Assembly: GCA_002683405.1 (NCBI GenBank)
Contig: NYTH01000057.1
Span: forward strand, 1-64,000
From: Salinisphaeraceae bacterium
Lineage (GTDB): Bacteria; Pseudomonadota; Gammaproteobacteria; Nevskiales; Salinisphaeraceae
Direction of reading: 5' to 3'
DNA: 64,000 nucleotides
Position 1 is the first letter of the stretch. Every line of letters starts with the position of its first letter. Positions 40,202-50,453 of this stretch are shown here, piece after piece. The translations under genes and the position numbers were made by a program. Below the pieces are notes generated by a model. That model worked only from the letters and a program-made list of their open reading frames with translations. It was not told where the DNA came from and ran no database searches.

Positions 40202-40215
40202 GGCGACGTATCGCC
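40202..40215. promoter_or_regulatory. Inverted repeat upstream of the beta-propeller gene
   Basis: GGCGA-CGTA-TCGCC, perfect, in the 280-base gap between the divergent synthetase remnant and the beta-propeller gene. Candidate operator; no known regulator consensus recognised. Confidence 0.3.
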
Positions 40216-40347
40216 ATGTGCCGCGCCCGAAGCGGGCATGATCGACAGGCCAGGGTGGCCACATCACAATGAAGCGGATGACCCGGGAGGCTCCGCCTGG
40301 TCCGCGGACATCCGACCGACCCGCGATTCAAACAACCCGGGGGCGCC

Positions 40348-41637
40348 ATGCGCATCTTCAAGTATCTGCTTATTCTGTTGCTGGTCGGCGTGGCCGGTCT
40401 GCTCGTCTGGATGGCCCGCCCGCTGGCGCCGGTGGCCACCGCGCCGGGGCCGAACCCGGTGCTGCCCGACGGTATGGCCACCCTGCGCGATGCGGTTGTA
40501 GTGGGGAGCAACTGGGACGGCACCGCCGAGGTGTTCGACCCGGAATCGTTCGAGATACTGGCAACCTACAATCTGGTGCCCGACCTCGAGGCGCGCTTCG
40601 CCGAAATCAACGACAGCTACTATCGGCGCATCGCGGCCCGCTTCATTCGCCACGTGATCGGCGAGGGCAACGACCAGCTTGTCGACGATCTGTTTCCTTC
40701 GAAGGACGGTCGCTATCTTTATGTGTCGCGCCCCAGCTTTGCCGACGCCATCGCCCTGGACGTGGTCACCGGCCGGATCGCCTGGCGCACGCCGGTAAAA
40801 GGCGTGCGGTCCGACCACGCCGCGCTGTCGCCTGATGGCGAGACGTTTCTGATTTCCGCATCCACCGGCGGCGTGGTGCACGCCATCGACACGGCCACCG
40901 GCAAGATTGTCGACAACTTCTATCCGGGTGATCAGCCGCACGAGAGCAATTATTCGAAGGACGGCGAGCGTATCTACCACGCCACCATTGGTCGCGTGTT
41001 CATTCCCACCACGGCGGACTGGCTGGATTGGCTGAAGGGCGAGCGGCGCTTTGTGGTCGCGGATGCCGACAGCTACGAGATCATCAAGAGCGTCGACATG
41101 GGCGAGAAGCTCGAGGAGTACGGGCTGGACTGGGTGGATTCCGCCGTGCGGCCCATGGCGATCATGCCGGATGAAAGCTATGCCTACCTGCAGGTGTCGT
41201 TCTTCCATGGCTTTTTCGAGTACGACCTGGACGAACACCGCATTACCCGCCACGTCGATTTGCCCGTGCCGGAGGCGATTCAGCGGCTGCCGCGCCGTCA
41301 GTACCAGCTGAATTCGGCGCATCACGGGCTGGCGCTGAACCACGCGGGTACCCGGCTGTGCGTGGCCGCCACCATGTCCGGTTACGCGGCCATTGTTGAT
41401 CGCGAGACCTTCGAGTACGACATCGTTACGCTCTCTGAAGACCCGCTTGGCGCGAAGCCCTACTGGGCTACGGAAAGCCGGGACGGCAAGCACTGCTATG
41501 TGTCCGTCAGCGAGCAGGATCGGGTGTCGGTTATCGATTTCGACACGGCGGAGGAGGTGGCCAGCGTGCCGGTCGGCAATCATCCGCAGCGGATTCGCAC
41601 GGGGCGGCTGCTGGTGCCGGGTGCGGAATCCCGCTGA
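40348..41637 (+). CDS. Membrane-anchored YVTN/YncE-like beta-propeller protein
   Basis: 429 residues: an N-terminal membrane helix (residues about 5-22, [18 protein letters not shown]), then repeated four-stranded blades with typical motifs such as [30 protein letters not shown] and [20 protein letters not shown]. Probably periplasmic and scaffold-like. It precedes DUF1302 and DUF1329 genes on the same strand after a 383-base gap; propeller proteins often accompany this pair in hydrocarbon and steroid degraders. No enzyme activity is implied. Confidence 0.8.
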   Translation: MRIFKYLLILLLVGVAGLLVWMARPLAPVATAPGPNPVLPDGMATLRDAVVVGSNWDGTAEVFDPESFEILATYNLVPDLEARFAEINDSYYRRIAARFIRHVIGEGNDQLVDDLFPSKDGRYLYVSRPSFADAIALDVVTGRIAWRTPVKGVRSDHAALSPDGETFLISASTGGVVHAIDTATGKIVDNFYPGDQPHESNYSKDGERIYHATIGRVFIPTTADWLDWLKGERRFVVADADSYEIIKSVDMGEKLEEYGLDWVDSAVRPMAIMPDESYAYLQVSFFHGFFEYDLDEHRITRHVDLPVPEAIQRLPRRQYQLNSAHHGLALNHAGTRLCVAATMSGYAAIVDRETFEYDIVTLSEDPLGAKPYWATESRDGKHCYVSVSEQDRVSVIDFDTAEEVASVPVGNHPQRIRTGRLLVPGAESR

Positions 41638-42020
41638 GTCACTGCCGCGATTGCTGACGCTGATCGGGGCGCTGCGAGTTCGGTAAACGGGCCGGTGCAG
41701 CGAACTGCCGAAGGATGCGCGGCCGTCGTCGGACTTGCGTCGGCGCTTTTCTCGTCAGGTTTTTCAAGCCGCCAGTGATGCCTGCGGCAGCGGCTGCTTG
41801 CGGACTGGGTTACATCATCGTAAATTACGGTGACGTAACTGATAGTTGCGACGACATAATCGAATTAAAGCGGGTAGAGGCTGCCGGTTGGCGGTCGCCG
41901 GGGAATGTTTTTTCTCTTGACGAACAGGCAGCGTGGCTGCATGGCCGCGACTTGTTCGTCCGCGAGAAAATCCGCCAGCGCCGGCCCCGTCCCGGAATGG
42001 ACAAGAATAGGGAGACACTG
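41638..42020. other. Intergenic region ahead of the DUF1302 gene
   Basis: 383 bases taken as non-coding. The reading frame is open further upstream, but the true start is judged to be 42021. It contains the 31-base palindrome at 41809-41839 in an AT-rich patch, which marks the likely promoter and operator, and a GGGAG ribosome site at 42009-42013. Confidence 0.55.
41809..41839. promoter_or_regulatory. 31-base imperfect palindrome upstream of DUF1302/DUF1329
   Basis: Left arm GTTACATCATCGTAA and right arm TTACGGTGACGTAAC around a single A; 13 of 15 positions are complementary. It lies in the only AT-rich part of this gap, about 180 bases ahead of the gene. Size and symmetry suit a TetR-family operator. 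A TetR gene lies at 45755. Confidence 0.55.
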
Positions 42021-44198
42021 ATGACGGGGGCTCGAAACAGGAAACATGGGGCCGGGGCGGGCCTGGCTGGCGCCGGTTTGTGGTTGATGACCACGGGCGT
42101 TGCGGGGGCGTATGTCTTTGAATACGGCGACGTGCGCGGCACCCTCACCAACAGTCTTTCCGTGGGCGCCGCCGTGCGCATGGAAAGTCGCGACGACGAG
42201 CTTGTCGGCAAGAGCAACCTGAATCCGGGGCTGTGCGTGGGGCGCGACGACGCCGGGAATCTGCAGGGCAATACCTGTAATTCCACGACAGACCCTGCGC
42301 CCAATCAGGCTTTCGTGGACGCGCCGGGGGCCTATTCGGTCAACGGTGATGACGGCAACTTGAACTACGACAAGTACGATCTCGTATCGGCTGCCGCTAA
42401 GCTGACGTCCGAGCTGAGCCTGAGCTGGAACGGCTTCAACTTTTTCGCGCGTGGCCTGGGCTTCATCGACGAGGTCAATCGCGATTTCCAGGAAACCCAC
42501 CCCGACACCACGTTCCAGCCGGGTCGCACCGAGCGGGCCGATTCGGTGGTCGACGTGGCCGCAACCGACCTTGCTCTGCTGGATTATTACGTCTCCGGCT
42601 CGCTGCCGGTGGGCGACAACGATCTGTTCTTCCGTATCGGCGATCAGGTCGTCAACTGGGGCGAGAGCACCTTCCTGCTGCTGAACAGCCTCAACACCAT
42701 CGCGCCGCCCGACGCCGCGCGGCTGCGCTTGCCGGGATCGGATATCGCCGAGGTCTTCAAGCCCGTCGGTATCGCGTTCTTTCAGTATCCGCTGTCTCTG
42801 AACCTCACCCTGGAAACCTTCTACAACTACGACTGGGAGCCGGTGACGCCGGACCCGGTGGGCACCTATCTGTCCAGCTCCGACGTGGCGGGCGCCACCG
42901 ATCAGCGCTACGCCATGCTGTCGTTCGGCAAGGCGCCGGAAGATCCCATGGGGATTTATGACCCGGCCGAGAATCCGGATGATCCGACCGGACTGATCTC
43001 CAGTTCCAGCCGCACCGTCTTTTTCAATCAGGTCGAAGAACCCGACGATCACGGTCAGTTCGGCGTGTCGCTGCGCTACTTTGCCGAGTGGCTGAACAAC
43101 GGCACCGAGCTGGGTTTCTATTTCCTGAATTACCATTCGCGGTTTCCGCTCGCCAGCGCAATCGCGGCCGACGCCACCTGTATCAGCGGCACTACCGGCA
43201 CCGTGGCCGACCTGGCCGCCTGCGGTCCCGGGCTGGGCGACAATGGCCAGTTGAATTTCCTGGGCGAGCCGCTCCCGGTGGATACCATGCGGCTGTTCTT
43301 CGAGCATCCGGAGGACATCAGGCTCTACGGCGTCAGCTGGAATACGCCGGTGGGCGAGTGGTCGTTCCAGGGCGAGCTGGCCTACCGGCCCAACCTGCCG
43401 CTGCAGATTCTGACCAGCGATATCGTGTTCGCCGCCCTGCAGCCGGCGTTTCCGGAGGCCAACACCGGCATTGCGCCGCCGGGCGGAGGCGCCGGCGTGA
43501 TTGTTCCCAACCGCCGCGCCGCGGTACCCGATTTCGTGCAGACCCTCTATCGCAACGACCCGGTTCAGCCCAACCAGTACATTCGCGGCTACGAGCGCAT
43601 GAAAGTGGCTCAGCTCGATTTCGCATTCACCCGCACCATCGGCGGAACCAACTGGCTGGCCGCCGACCAGATCGTGCTGCTGTTCGAGTTCGGCGTGAAC
43701 CATGTGCTCGATTTTCCCGATCACAGCGAGCTGCAGTTCGCCGCACCCGGTGCCGACACCCACGGCAGCGCCGGCGCCGACGGCACCGCGGCCGGCGCCG
43801 GCTTCGATTCGGCCACGCTGAACCCCGCCGGTACGCTGCCCATTGCCATGTGCACCGACGCCTGCCGGCAGAACCCCACCACGCAGCGCGGCGGCTTTGC
43901 CGACGATCTGTCCATGGGCTACCGGTTCATCATGCTGCCCCGCTATCAGAGCGCATTCATGGGTATCAACGTTGATCCACTGCTGGCGGTGTTCCACGAC
44001 TTCGAAGGCACTACGCCGGGGCCGGGTGGCCTATTCGTGGAAGATCGGGTGCAGCTGATCACTGGTCTGCGTTTCGACTACCTGAACAAGTGGTCTGGCG
44101 AAATTCGCTATACCACCTTTACCAAGCTAGGCGATGACCGCTTCCACACCGAGCGTGACCGCGACTTCCTGAGCCTGTTCGCCGCCTACGCATTCTGA
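42021..44198 (+). CDS. DUF1302 outer-membrane protein
   Basis: 725 residues from ATG 42021 (GGGAG seven bases upstream), with a signal peptide ending near GVAGA-YVFEYGD. The mature chain has alternating polar/hydrophobic strands and ends in an aromatic residue (LSLFAAYAF), as outer-membrane beta-barrels do. DUF1302 proteins match in the GTLTNSLSVGAAVRME start, the DYYVSGSLPVGDNDLFFRIG region and the VVNWGESTFLLLNSLNTIAP block. It is paired with DUF1329 downstream, a conserved partnership thought to move hydrophobic compounds; the cargo is unknown. Confidence 0.88.
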   Translation: MTGARNRKHGAGAGLAGAGLWLMTTGVAGAYVFEYGDVRGTLTNSLSVGAAVRMESRDDELVGKSNLNPGLCVGRDDAGNLQGNTCNSTTDPAPNQAFVDAPGAYSVNGDDGNLNYDKYDLVSAAAKLTSELSLSWNGFNFFARGLGFIDEVNRDFQETHPDTTFQPGRTERADSVVDVAATDLALLDYYVSGSLPVGDNDLFFRIGDQVVNWGESTFLLLNSLNTIAPPDAARLRLPGSDIAEVFKPVGIAFFQYPLSLNLTLETFYNYDWEPVTPDPVGTYLSSSDVAGATDQRYAMLSFGKAPEDPMGIYDPAENPDDPTGLISSSSRTVFFNQVEEPDDHGQFGVSLRYFAEWLNNGTELGFYFLNYHSRFPLASAIAADATCISGTTGTVADLAACGPGLGDNGQLNFLGEPLPVDTMRLFFEHPEDIRLYGVSWNTPVGEWSFQGELAYRPNLPLQILTSDIVFAALQPAFPEANTGIAPPGGGAGVIVPNRRAAVPDFVQTLYRNDPVQPNQYIRGYERMKVAQLDFAFTRTIGGTNWLAADQIVLLFEFGVNHVLDFPDHSELQFAAPGADTHGSAGADGTAAGAGFDSATLNPAGTLPIAMCTDACRQNPTTQRGGFADDLSMGYRFIMLPRYQSAFMGINVDPLLAVFHDFEGTTPGPGGLFVEDRVQLITGLRFDYLNKWSGEIRYTTFTKLGDDRFHTERDRDFLSLFAAYAF

Positions 44199-44227
44199 CG
44201 CCTGTCCCAGTGAGGAGTTGAAAGAAC

Positions 44228-45634
44228 ATGAAAATGCAATTCTTGCCCCGCGTGGCGCTTGCCGCGGCGCTGCTGCCCCTGACATTCACCGGCCATGCCG
44301 CCGTATCCGCGGAGGAGGCCGGCAAGCTCGGCCAGTCGCTCACGCCGCTGGGGGCGGAAAAGGCCGGCAATGCCGACGGCAGCATTCCGGCCTGGGACGG
44401 CGGGCTGACGGCGATTCCCGAGGCCGCGAAATCGGCCGGCTACAAGGGCGACAAGGGCGATCGCTTTGTCGACCCGTTCCCTGAGGACAAGCCCGAATTC
44501 ACTATCACCAACAGCAATCTCGACCAGCACAAGGACAAGCTGACACCGGGACAGCTCGGCCTGTTCGCCACTTTCGACGCCTACAAGATGCCCGTGTACA
44601 AGACGCGGCGCACGGCAGCCAATGACGCGTTCATCTACAAGGCCACGGCTGAAAACGCCACCCGGGCCGAACTGGTGGCCGATGGCGAGGGTATTGCCGG
44701 CGCGGCCGTGGGCATTCCCTTCCCCATTCCGAAGAACGGGCGGGAAGTCATCTGGAACCACAAGGTACGCTACCGCGGCGTTTCCATCCGCCGATGGAAC
44801 AACCAGTTCCCCGTGACCACGGGCGGTGCCTTCAACGCGGTCAAGCTGCGGGAAGACGTGTACTTCCCCTACAGCGACCCCGACACCACGCCCGCGGAAG
44901 TGGAAGAGAACAACGTCATTTCCTACTTCCTCCAGATTATCCGCGCGCCGGAGCGGCTGGCCGGCCAGATCCTGCTGGTGCACGACACCGCCAACCAGGT
45001 GAAGCAGTCGCGACTGGCCTGGCAGTACAACCCGGGGCAGCGCCGCGTGCGCCGGGCGCCGAACGTGGCCTATGACAACCCGGGGACGGCGTCGGACGGT
45101 CTGCGCACCAATGATCAGCTCGACATGTTCAACGGCGCCATGGACCGCTACACCTGGAAGCTGCAGGGCAAGCAGGAAATCTACGTGCCCTACAACTCGT
45201 ATCGCCTGCACAGCGGCGAGCTGTCCTACGACGATATATTCAAGGCGGGCCACCTGAACCAGGACCTCACCCGTTACGAGCTGCACCGGGTCTGGGTGGT
45301 CGATGCCTACGTCAAGGAGGGCACCAGCCACATCTACAAGCGGCGCACCTTCTACGTTGACGAGGACTCCTGGCAGATTCTGCTGGTGGACTGCTACGAC
45401 CAGCGCGATGAACTGTGGCGCGTGCAGGAGGCCCATCCGATCATGGCCTACGATCCGAATATCTACGTCACCCAGTTCTCGGCCGGTGAAACCGTCTACG
45501 ATCTGCAGAGTCGGCGTTATCTGGGTATGGCGTTCAACAACGACGGCGACGAGATCTACTCGATCGACGACGAGATGGACAACCCGAGCCGCTACTTCAA
45601 CCCGCGGAATATTCAGACTTTCGCCTTCAAGTAG
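44228..45634 (+). CDS. DUF1329 periplasmic LolA-like protein
   Basis: 468 residues with a signal peptide (cleavage near HAAVSA). Family blocks: GNADGSIPAWDGGLTAIP, DGLRTNDQLDMFNGAMDRYT and YVPYNSYRLHSGELSYDDI, then HRVWVVDAYVKEGTSHIYKR. The C-terminal half resembles the LolA/LppX lipid-binding half-barrel. It lies 29 bases after DUF1302, so it is cotranscribed; a terminator follows. Likely ferries a hydrophobic ligand across the periplasm. Confidence 0.9.
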   Translation: MKMQFLPRVALAAALLPLTFTGHAAVSAEEAGKLGQSLTPLGAEKAGNADGSIPAWDGGLTAIPEAAKSAGYKGDKGDRFVDPFPEDKPEFTITNSNLDQHKDKLTPGQLGLFATFDAYKMPVYKTRRTAANDAFIYKATAENATRAELVADGEGIAGAAVGIPFPIPKNGREVIWNHKVRYRGVSIRRWNNQFPVTTGGAFNAVKLREDVYFPYSDPDTTPAEVEENNVISYFLQIIRAPERLAGQILLVHDTANQVKQSRLAWQYNPGQRRVRRAPNVAYDNPGTASDGLRTNDQLDMFNGAMDRYTWKLQGKQEIYVPYNSYRLHSGELSYDDIFKAGHLNQDLTRYELHRVWVVDAYVKEGTSHIYKRRTFYVDEDSWQILLVDCYDQRDELWRVQEAHPIMAYDPNIYVTQFSAGETVYDLQSRRYLGMAFNNDGDEIYSIDDEMDNPSRYFNPRNIQTFAFK

Positions 45635-45652
45635 CAGGCAGGACAATGCGCG

Positions 45653-45686
45653 AAAAACCCGGTGAATGGAATCGCCGGGTTTTTTC
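45653..45686 (+). terminator. Rho-independent terminator after DUF1329
   Basis: Stem AAAACCCGG/CCGGGTTTT, extendable inward by three pairs, followed by T residues, 20 bases past the stop codon. It separates the envelope genes from the TetR gene. Confidence 0.88.
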
Positions 45687-45754
45687 GTTTTCGGGCCGAT
45701 GGGCAGGGGGTGCGGCGGGTCGTGCCTCCGGGGCAAGCACAGCAGGGACCGTCA

Positions 45755-46420
45755 ATGGATTCGACTGAACAGATGAGCCTGGAAGGGCATCGCCACGGGC
45801 GGGTGCCTCGGGAAATCCGCAAGCGTCAGCTGCTCGATGTGGCCGACCGTATATTTGGCGAGCTGGGTTACCAGGGCGCGTCCATCGAAGCGGTGGCCGA
45901 AGCGGCCGGCGTGACCCGGCCGATGGTCTACAACTATTTCGGTTCGAAGAAAAAGCTCTATCTGCAGTGCGTGCAGCGAGCCCGTCAGCAGCTTGAGGCG
46001 GATATGGAAACGGCGGCCGCGTCGGCTCAGGATCTGCGCGAGCGGATGGCGCGGGTCGCGGACGCCTACTTTCAGTTCGTGGAAAAACACGCCCAAGCCT
46101 GGGACGTGCTGTTTGACAGCGACGATGGTACCGCCGGTCCCGCGGCACAAGAGGCCAGGGACATGCGCTTCGGAACCGTGTCGCGGATTGCCGCCATGCT
46201 CCGGGCCGAAACCGGGCCGGTGCTGACCGATCGCGATCTGGAAGCTTTTGCCCACGCCATGTCGGGCTGCGGCGAGCAGCTGGCCAAATGGTGGCGCACG
46301 CAACCGGACGTGTCCCGCGCGCAGATTGTGGAATATCAGGTAGCCCTGTGCTGGGACGGCTTCAGACATTTGCGTGAGCGCACCGGTCCGAACCCGCCCG
46401 CCCGGTCGGGCCTCGCCTAG
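45755..46420 (+). CDS. TetR-family transcriptional regulator
   Basis: 221 residues from ATG 45755. The N-terminal helix-turn-helix spans FGELGYQGASIEAVAEAAGV then TRPMVYNYFGSKKKLY; the C-terminal ligand domain is all-helical. It converges on the crotonase gene and follows the DUF1329 terminator. Targets could include the DUF1302 palindrome, by proximity only. Confidence 0.9.
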   Translation: MDSTEQMSLEGHRHGRVPREIRKRQLLDVADRIFGELGYQGASIEAVAEAAGVTRPMVYNYFGSKKKLYLQCVQRARQQLEADMETAAASAQDLRERMARVADAYFQFVEKHAQAWDVLFDSDDGTAGPAAQEARDMRFGTVSRIAAMLRAETGPVLTDRDLEAFAHAMSGCGEQLAKWWRTQPDVSRAQIVEYQVALCWDGFRHLRERTGPNPPARSGLA

Positions 46421-46432
46421 CGGCGCACTACA

Positions 46433-47239
46433 CTAGATGCGTTCGAAATCCCCGTGCCGCCCTGCGCCGGCGCTGAAACGCCCCGCGCCCGCCGTGCCCT
46501 CATTGGCCACGGCATCGATCCCGTTGGCCCATTCCAGGCGCAGGGCTTCGCGCACCGGCAGGCCCCGGGTTTCGATGATGGACCGACGGTCAGCCCGCAC
46601 GGCCTCCTGTGGAAAGCGCGCAATTTCTTGCGCCATGGCTTCGGCGGCCGCGCGCGTGCCGCCGGGTTCGACCACCTGTTCGCACAGTCCGATTCTATAG
46701 CACTCCTCGGCGGGTACCTGGCGGCCGGTCATGGCGATTTCCAGCGCCTTGCCCTGGCCGACGAGCCGCGGCAGTCGCACGGTGCCTCCGTCCAGTAGCG
46801 GAATACCCCAGCGCCGGCAGTACACGCCCAGATAGGCGTCTTCGGCCATGATGCGGATGTCGCACCAGAGCGCCAGCTCCATGCCGCCAGCCACCGCCGG
46901 GCCTTCGATGGCGCCGATCACCGGCTTGGACAACTCCAGCCTCGAAGGGCCCAGCGGGCCACGGGTGGCGGGGGCCGAACCGATGGGGAAGTTCAGGTAC
47001 TCGAATTCCTTCTTGCGCTTTTCCGGGTCGGCCAGCGACGCGGCAAACTTCAGGTCCCAGCCCGCGCAGAAGCTGCCGCCCGCGCCCCAGAACACGGCGG
47101 CGCTGGCGTCGCTGGCCTGGAACTCCCGGAAAGCCGCGGTAAGGGCTTCCGCGGCTTCCGGGTCGACGGCGTTACGCGCTTCGGGGCGGTTGTGGATAAT
47201 GGTCCACACGGCACCCTGTTTTTCGATTTCGACGGCCAT
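46433..47239 (-). CDS. Crotonase-family protein (enoyl-CoA hydratase/isomerase-like)
   Basis: 268 residues with the crotonase fold: oxyanion-hole strands WGAGGSFCAGWDLK and EGPAVAGGMELALWCD. Glu121 matches the first catalytic Glu of enoyl-CoA hydratase (Glu144 in rat). The second (Glu164) is replaced: the block reads LGVYCRRWGIPLLDGGTVRL with Cys141 at that place. It is therefore probably not a normal hydratase; an isomerase, hydrolase or other crotonase reaction is more likely. It converges on the TetR gene. Confidence 0.88.
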   Translation of the reverse strand: MAVEIEKQGAVWTIIHNRPEARNAVDPEAAEALTAAFREFQASDASAAVFWGAGGSFCAGWDLKFAASLADPEKRKKEFEYLNFPIGSAPATRGPLGPSRLELSKPVIGAIEGPAVAGGMELALWCDIRIMAEDAYLGVYCRRWGIPLLDGGTVRLPRLVGQGKALEIAMTGRQVPAEECYRIGLCEQVVEPGGTRAAAEAMAQEIARFPQEAVRADRRSIIETRGLPVREALRLEWANGIDAVANEGTAGAGRFSAGAGRHGDFERI

Positions 47240-47275
47240 ATCGGCGTTCCTCTGCGGTTTGTGTCACATGGTTGT

Positions 47276-47408
47276 GTAGGTCGGGTAGAGGTGCACCCGA
47301 AACGCCACATATCCGAATACCTGATTGGACCGTACCGGCTGATTTTCTGCTCGGTCCGGCGACGGCAGATGGGCCATGTCGGATTTCGCTTTGCTCTATC
47401 CGACTTAC
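47276..47408. repeat. Element with 15-base inverted ends next to the broken Rieske gene
   Basis: Left end GTAGGTCGGGTAGAG (47276-47290) and right end CTCTATCCGACTTAC (47394-47408) are complementary at 13 of 15 positions. The right end contains CGGATTTCGCTTTGCTCTAT, resembling the core of the REP-like family elsewhere in the window. The element fills the crotonase-Rieske gap and touches the Rieske stop codon. Confidence 0.55.
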
Positions 47409-48532
47409 TAGATGCGTTGTCTGACCTGTTCGTTGAAGCGGGCGAGCGCGCCTTCAAAACGGCCGAAGTTCAGCACCGTGTTGGCGCCGGAGTCCAGCCC
47501 GGACTGAATGCTCTGGGCAATTTCGAAATCCTCGGTCAGGGTTTTCACGGTAAATGCGTGGTTCTTCTGCCAGTACGTGTCCGGCCGCGCGGATTCGCGC
47601 GGCACCAGTGTGGCCACGCGAATGCGGGTCTGGCCGGCAGACAGGGGTTCGTTGCGAATCCAGACCACGTGGTCGGACTGCACCAGCAGAGAATTGCTCG
47701 GAAAAATCGTGTACAGCAGGTTGCTGCACTCGCGGATATCCCACTCATCCTCCGGCTTGTCCTGGAGTTGCAGCAGGCCGGCGCGCGGCAGGATGGAGCG
47801 GAAGTTGGGACCGAAGCACTGGTAGCTGGACAGGTTGTCGTTGAACAGCCGGGCGATGGTGTCGCGATGGGTCACGCGAAAGTGATAGGCCTCCAGCCCG
47901 CCTTCGACCAGCAGTTTCCAATTGGCCTGCCAGAGTTGTTCTTCGGCGGCGAATAGCCGCAGGCCCCGTGTGCCGACCCACGCCAAATCCGGCGCCAGCC
48001 CGGCAAGATACGCATCGATGTCCGTGCTGCCATGCTCCGGCAGCAGCCAGATGAAGCCGTGGCGCTCGACGCAGGGCAGGGGCTTCAGGCCCAGGCTGTC
48101 CGCTTCCAGGCCGGGAAAACCGGCCTCGAAATGCGGTGCGCCGACAAACTCGCCGCGACTGTTCCAGGTCTAGGCGTGGTAGGGGCAGGAAAAGCGCCTC
48201 TGGCAGCCGGCGTCGGCATCCACCAGCCGTGTGCCGCGATGGCGGCATACATTGAGAAACACGCGGGCCTGGCCGTCGTCCCCGCGCAGCAACAGCATGG
48301 GCCGGCCGTGCAGATTGCTGCGCAGAAAACTGTTGGGGCCGTCGAGTTCGCTGCCGTGCGCCAGCATGACCGGATGGGCGGCGAAGATGCCGGCCCGCTC
48401 ACTCTCGAAACGGGTCTCGCTTATGTAGTCTCCCACCAGATTGGTTGTCGTGTGCTCGTCGAGGAACAGGGCCTTGCGCTCCTTGAGGCCCAGCAATTCC
48501 TGCAGCAAGCCGATTTCTTCCGCGCGTTCCAT
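47408..48532 (-). pseudogene. Rieske ring-hydroxylating oxygenase alpha subunit with in-frame amber stop
   Basis: The frame from 48532 to 47408 would give a 374-residue oxygenase but is broken by TAG at 48170-48172 (codon 121). Before it: a Rieske cluster with Cys96/His98 (CRHRG) and Cys116/His119 (CPYHA). After it in the same frame: TWNSRGEFVGAPHFEAGFPG and the iron-site helix EGGLEAYHFRVTHRD. In relatives the residue after CPYHA is Trp (TGG), so one base change made the stop. ATG 48532 is preferred over 48538 because TAGGA then sits seven bases upstream. Inactive unless read through, or a sequencing error. Confidence 0.85.
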
Positions 48533-48540
48533 GAGCATGT

Positions 48541-48556
48541 CCTACCAAGTGGTAGG
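48541..48556. promoter_or_regulatory. TetR-type operator 1, overlapping the Rieske ribosome site
   Basis: CCTACCA-AG-TGGTAGG, perfect arms. Immediately upstream of the Rieske start; its last bases also form the ribosome site. Its centre is 26 bases from that of operator 2. Confidence 0.7.
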
Positions 48557-48566
48557 TATACTTTTG

Positions 48567-48582
48567 CTTACCAACTGGTAAG
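48567..48582. promoter_or_regulatory. TetR-type operator 2
   Basis: CTTACCA-AC-TGGTAAG, perfect arms, same core as operator 1 (YTACCA-N2-TGGTAR). It lies 29 bases before the divergent TetR gene, which very probably binds both sites. Confidence 0.72.
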
Positions 48583-48611
48583 CTGTCAAGGCTTAATCAG
48601 CGGAACAAGGC

Positions 48612-49211
48612 ATGGAGACTGCCATCGACACCCGCCAGAAATTCATCGAAGCCGCGCTGCGCCTGTTTGCGGACAAGGGTTTTTACGGCGCCAGCATGGA
48701 TCAAATCGCGGGCGAGCTGGACATGACCAAGCAGGCGCTCATCCATCATTTCGGTACCAAGGAAAAGCTGTACCGCGCCGTACTGGCGCAGATTTCCGAG
48801 CGGCTGCTGAAGCAGGTCAATAACCAGCAGGCCGACAGCGGCGCATCGGGCAAGAACGCCTTTGCCGACGCCATCCAGCGCCTGTTTGAGCACACGCTGA
48901 CCTATGCCGACGACACCCAGCTGTTGATGCGAGAATTGTTGGACAACAAGCGCCGCGCCGCGCAAGCCGAGGTCTGGTATTTGCGGCCCTTTCTCGAAGA
49001 GCTGCGCAGACTGTTGATGCAGACGCCGGCCTGGGCGCAGGCCGATGAAGCCCAGGCGGCGGCACAGGTATACAACCTGCTGGGGGCCATCAACTACTTC
49101 GCGGTATCGACCACCACGCTGGAGCAGATGTATTCCGCCCGGCACGTCGCGGCGTTGCGGGCCGAGTTCCCGCAACGGCTGCACAGACTTGCGCAAACGC
49201 CGCCGGACTGA
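48612..49211 (+). CDS. TetR-family regulator divergent from the Rieske gene
   Basis: 199 residues: helix-turn-helix LFADKGFYGASMDQIAGELD then MTKQALIHHFGTKEKLYRAV. The C-terminal ligand domain resembles CerR/YbiH-type (TetR_C) regulators. It faces the Rieske pseudogene across 79 bases that hold two matching palindromes, so autoregulation and control of the oxygenase are likely. It converges on fadA. Confidence 0.9.
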   Translation: METAIDTRQKFIEAALRLFADKGFYGASMDQIAGELDMTKQALIHHFGTKEKLYRAVLAQISERLLKQVNNQQADSGASGKNAFADAIQRLFEHTLTYADDTQLLMRELLDNKRRAAQAEVWYLRPFLEELRRLLMQTPAWAQADEAQAAAQVYNLLGAINYFAVSTTTLEQMYSARHVAALRAEFPQRLHRLAQTPPD

Positions 49212-49229
49212 CGGCGTTCGCGCAAGGGA

Positions 49230-50432
<1,203 letters not shown>

Positions 50433-50453
50433 CTATCGGGCTTTTCGCTTCGT

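Noticed and set aside
41865-43997. 710-codon open frame opposite the DUF1302 gene
   Set aside because: Shadow frame: composition (His/Arg/Val/Gly) follows the third-codon bias of the real gene; no start signal and no recognisable fold.
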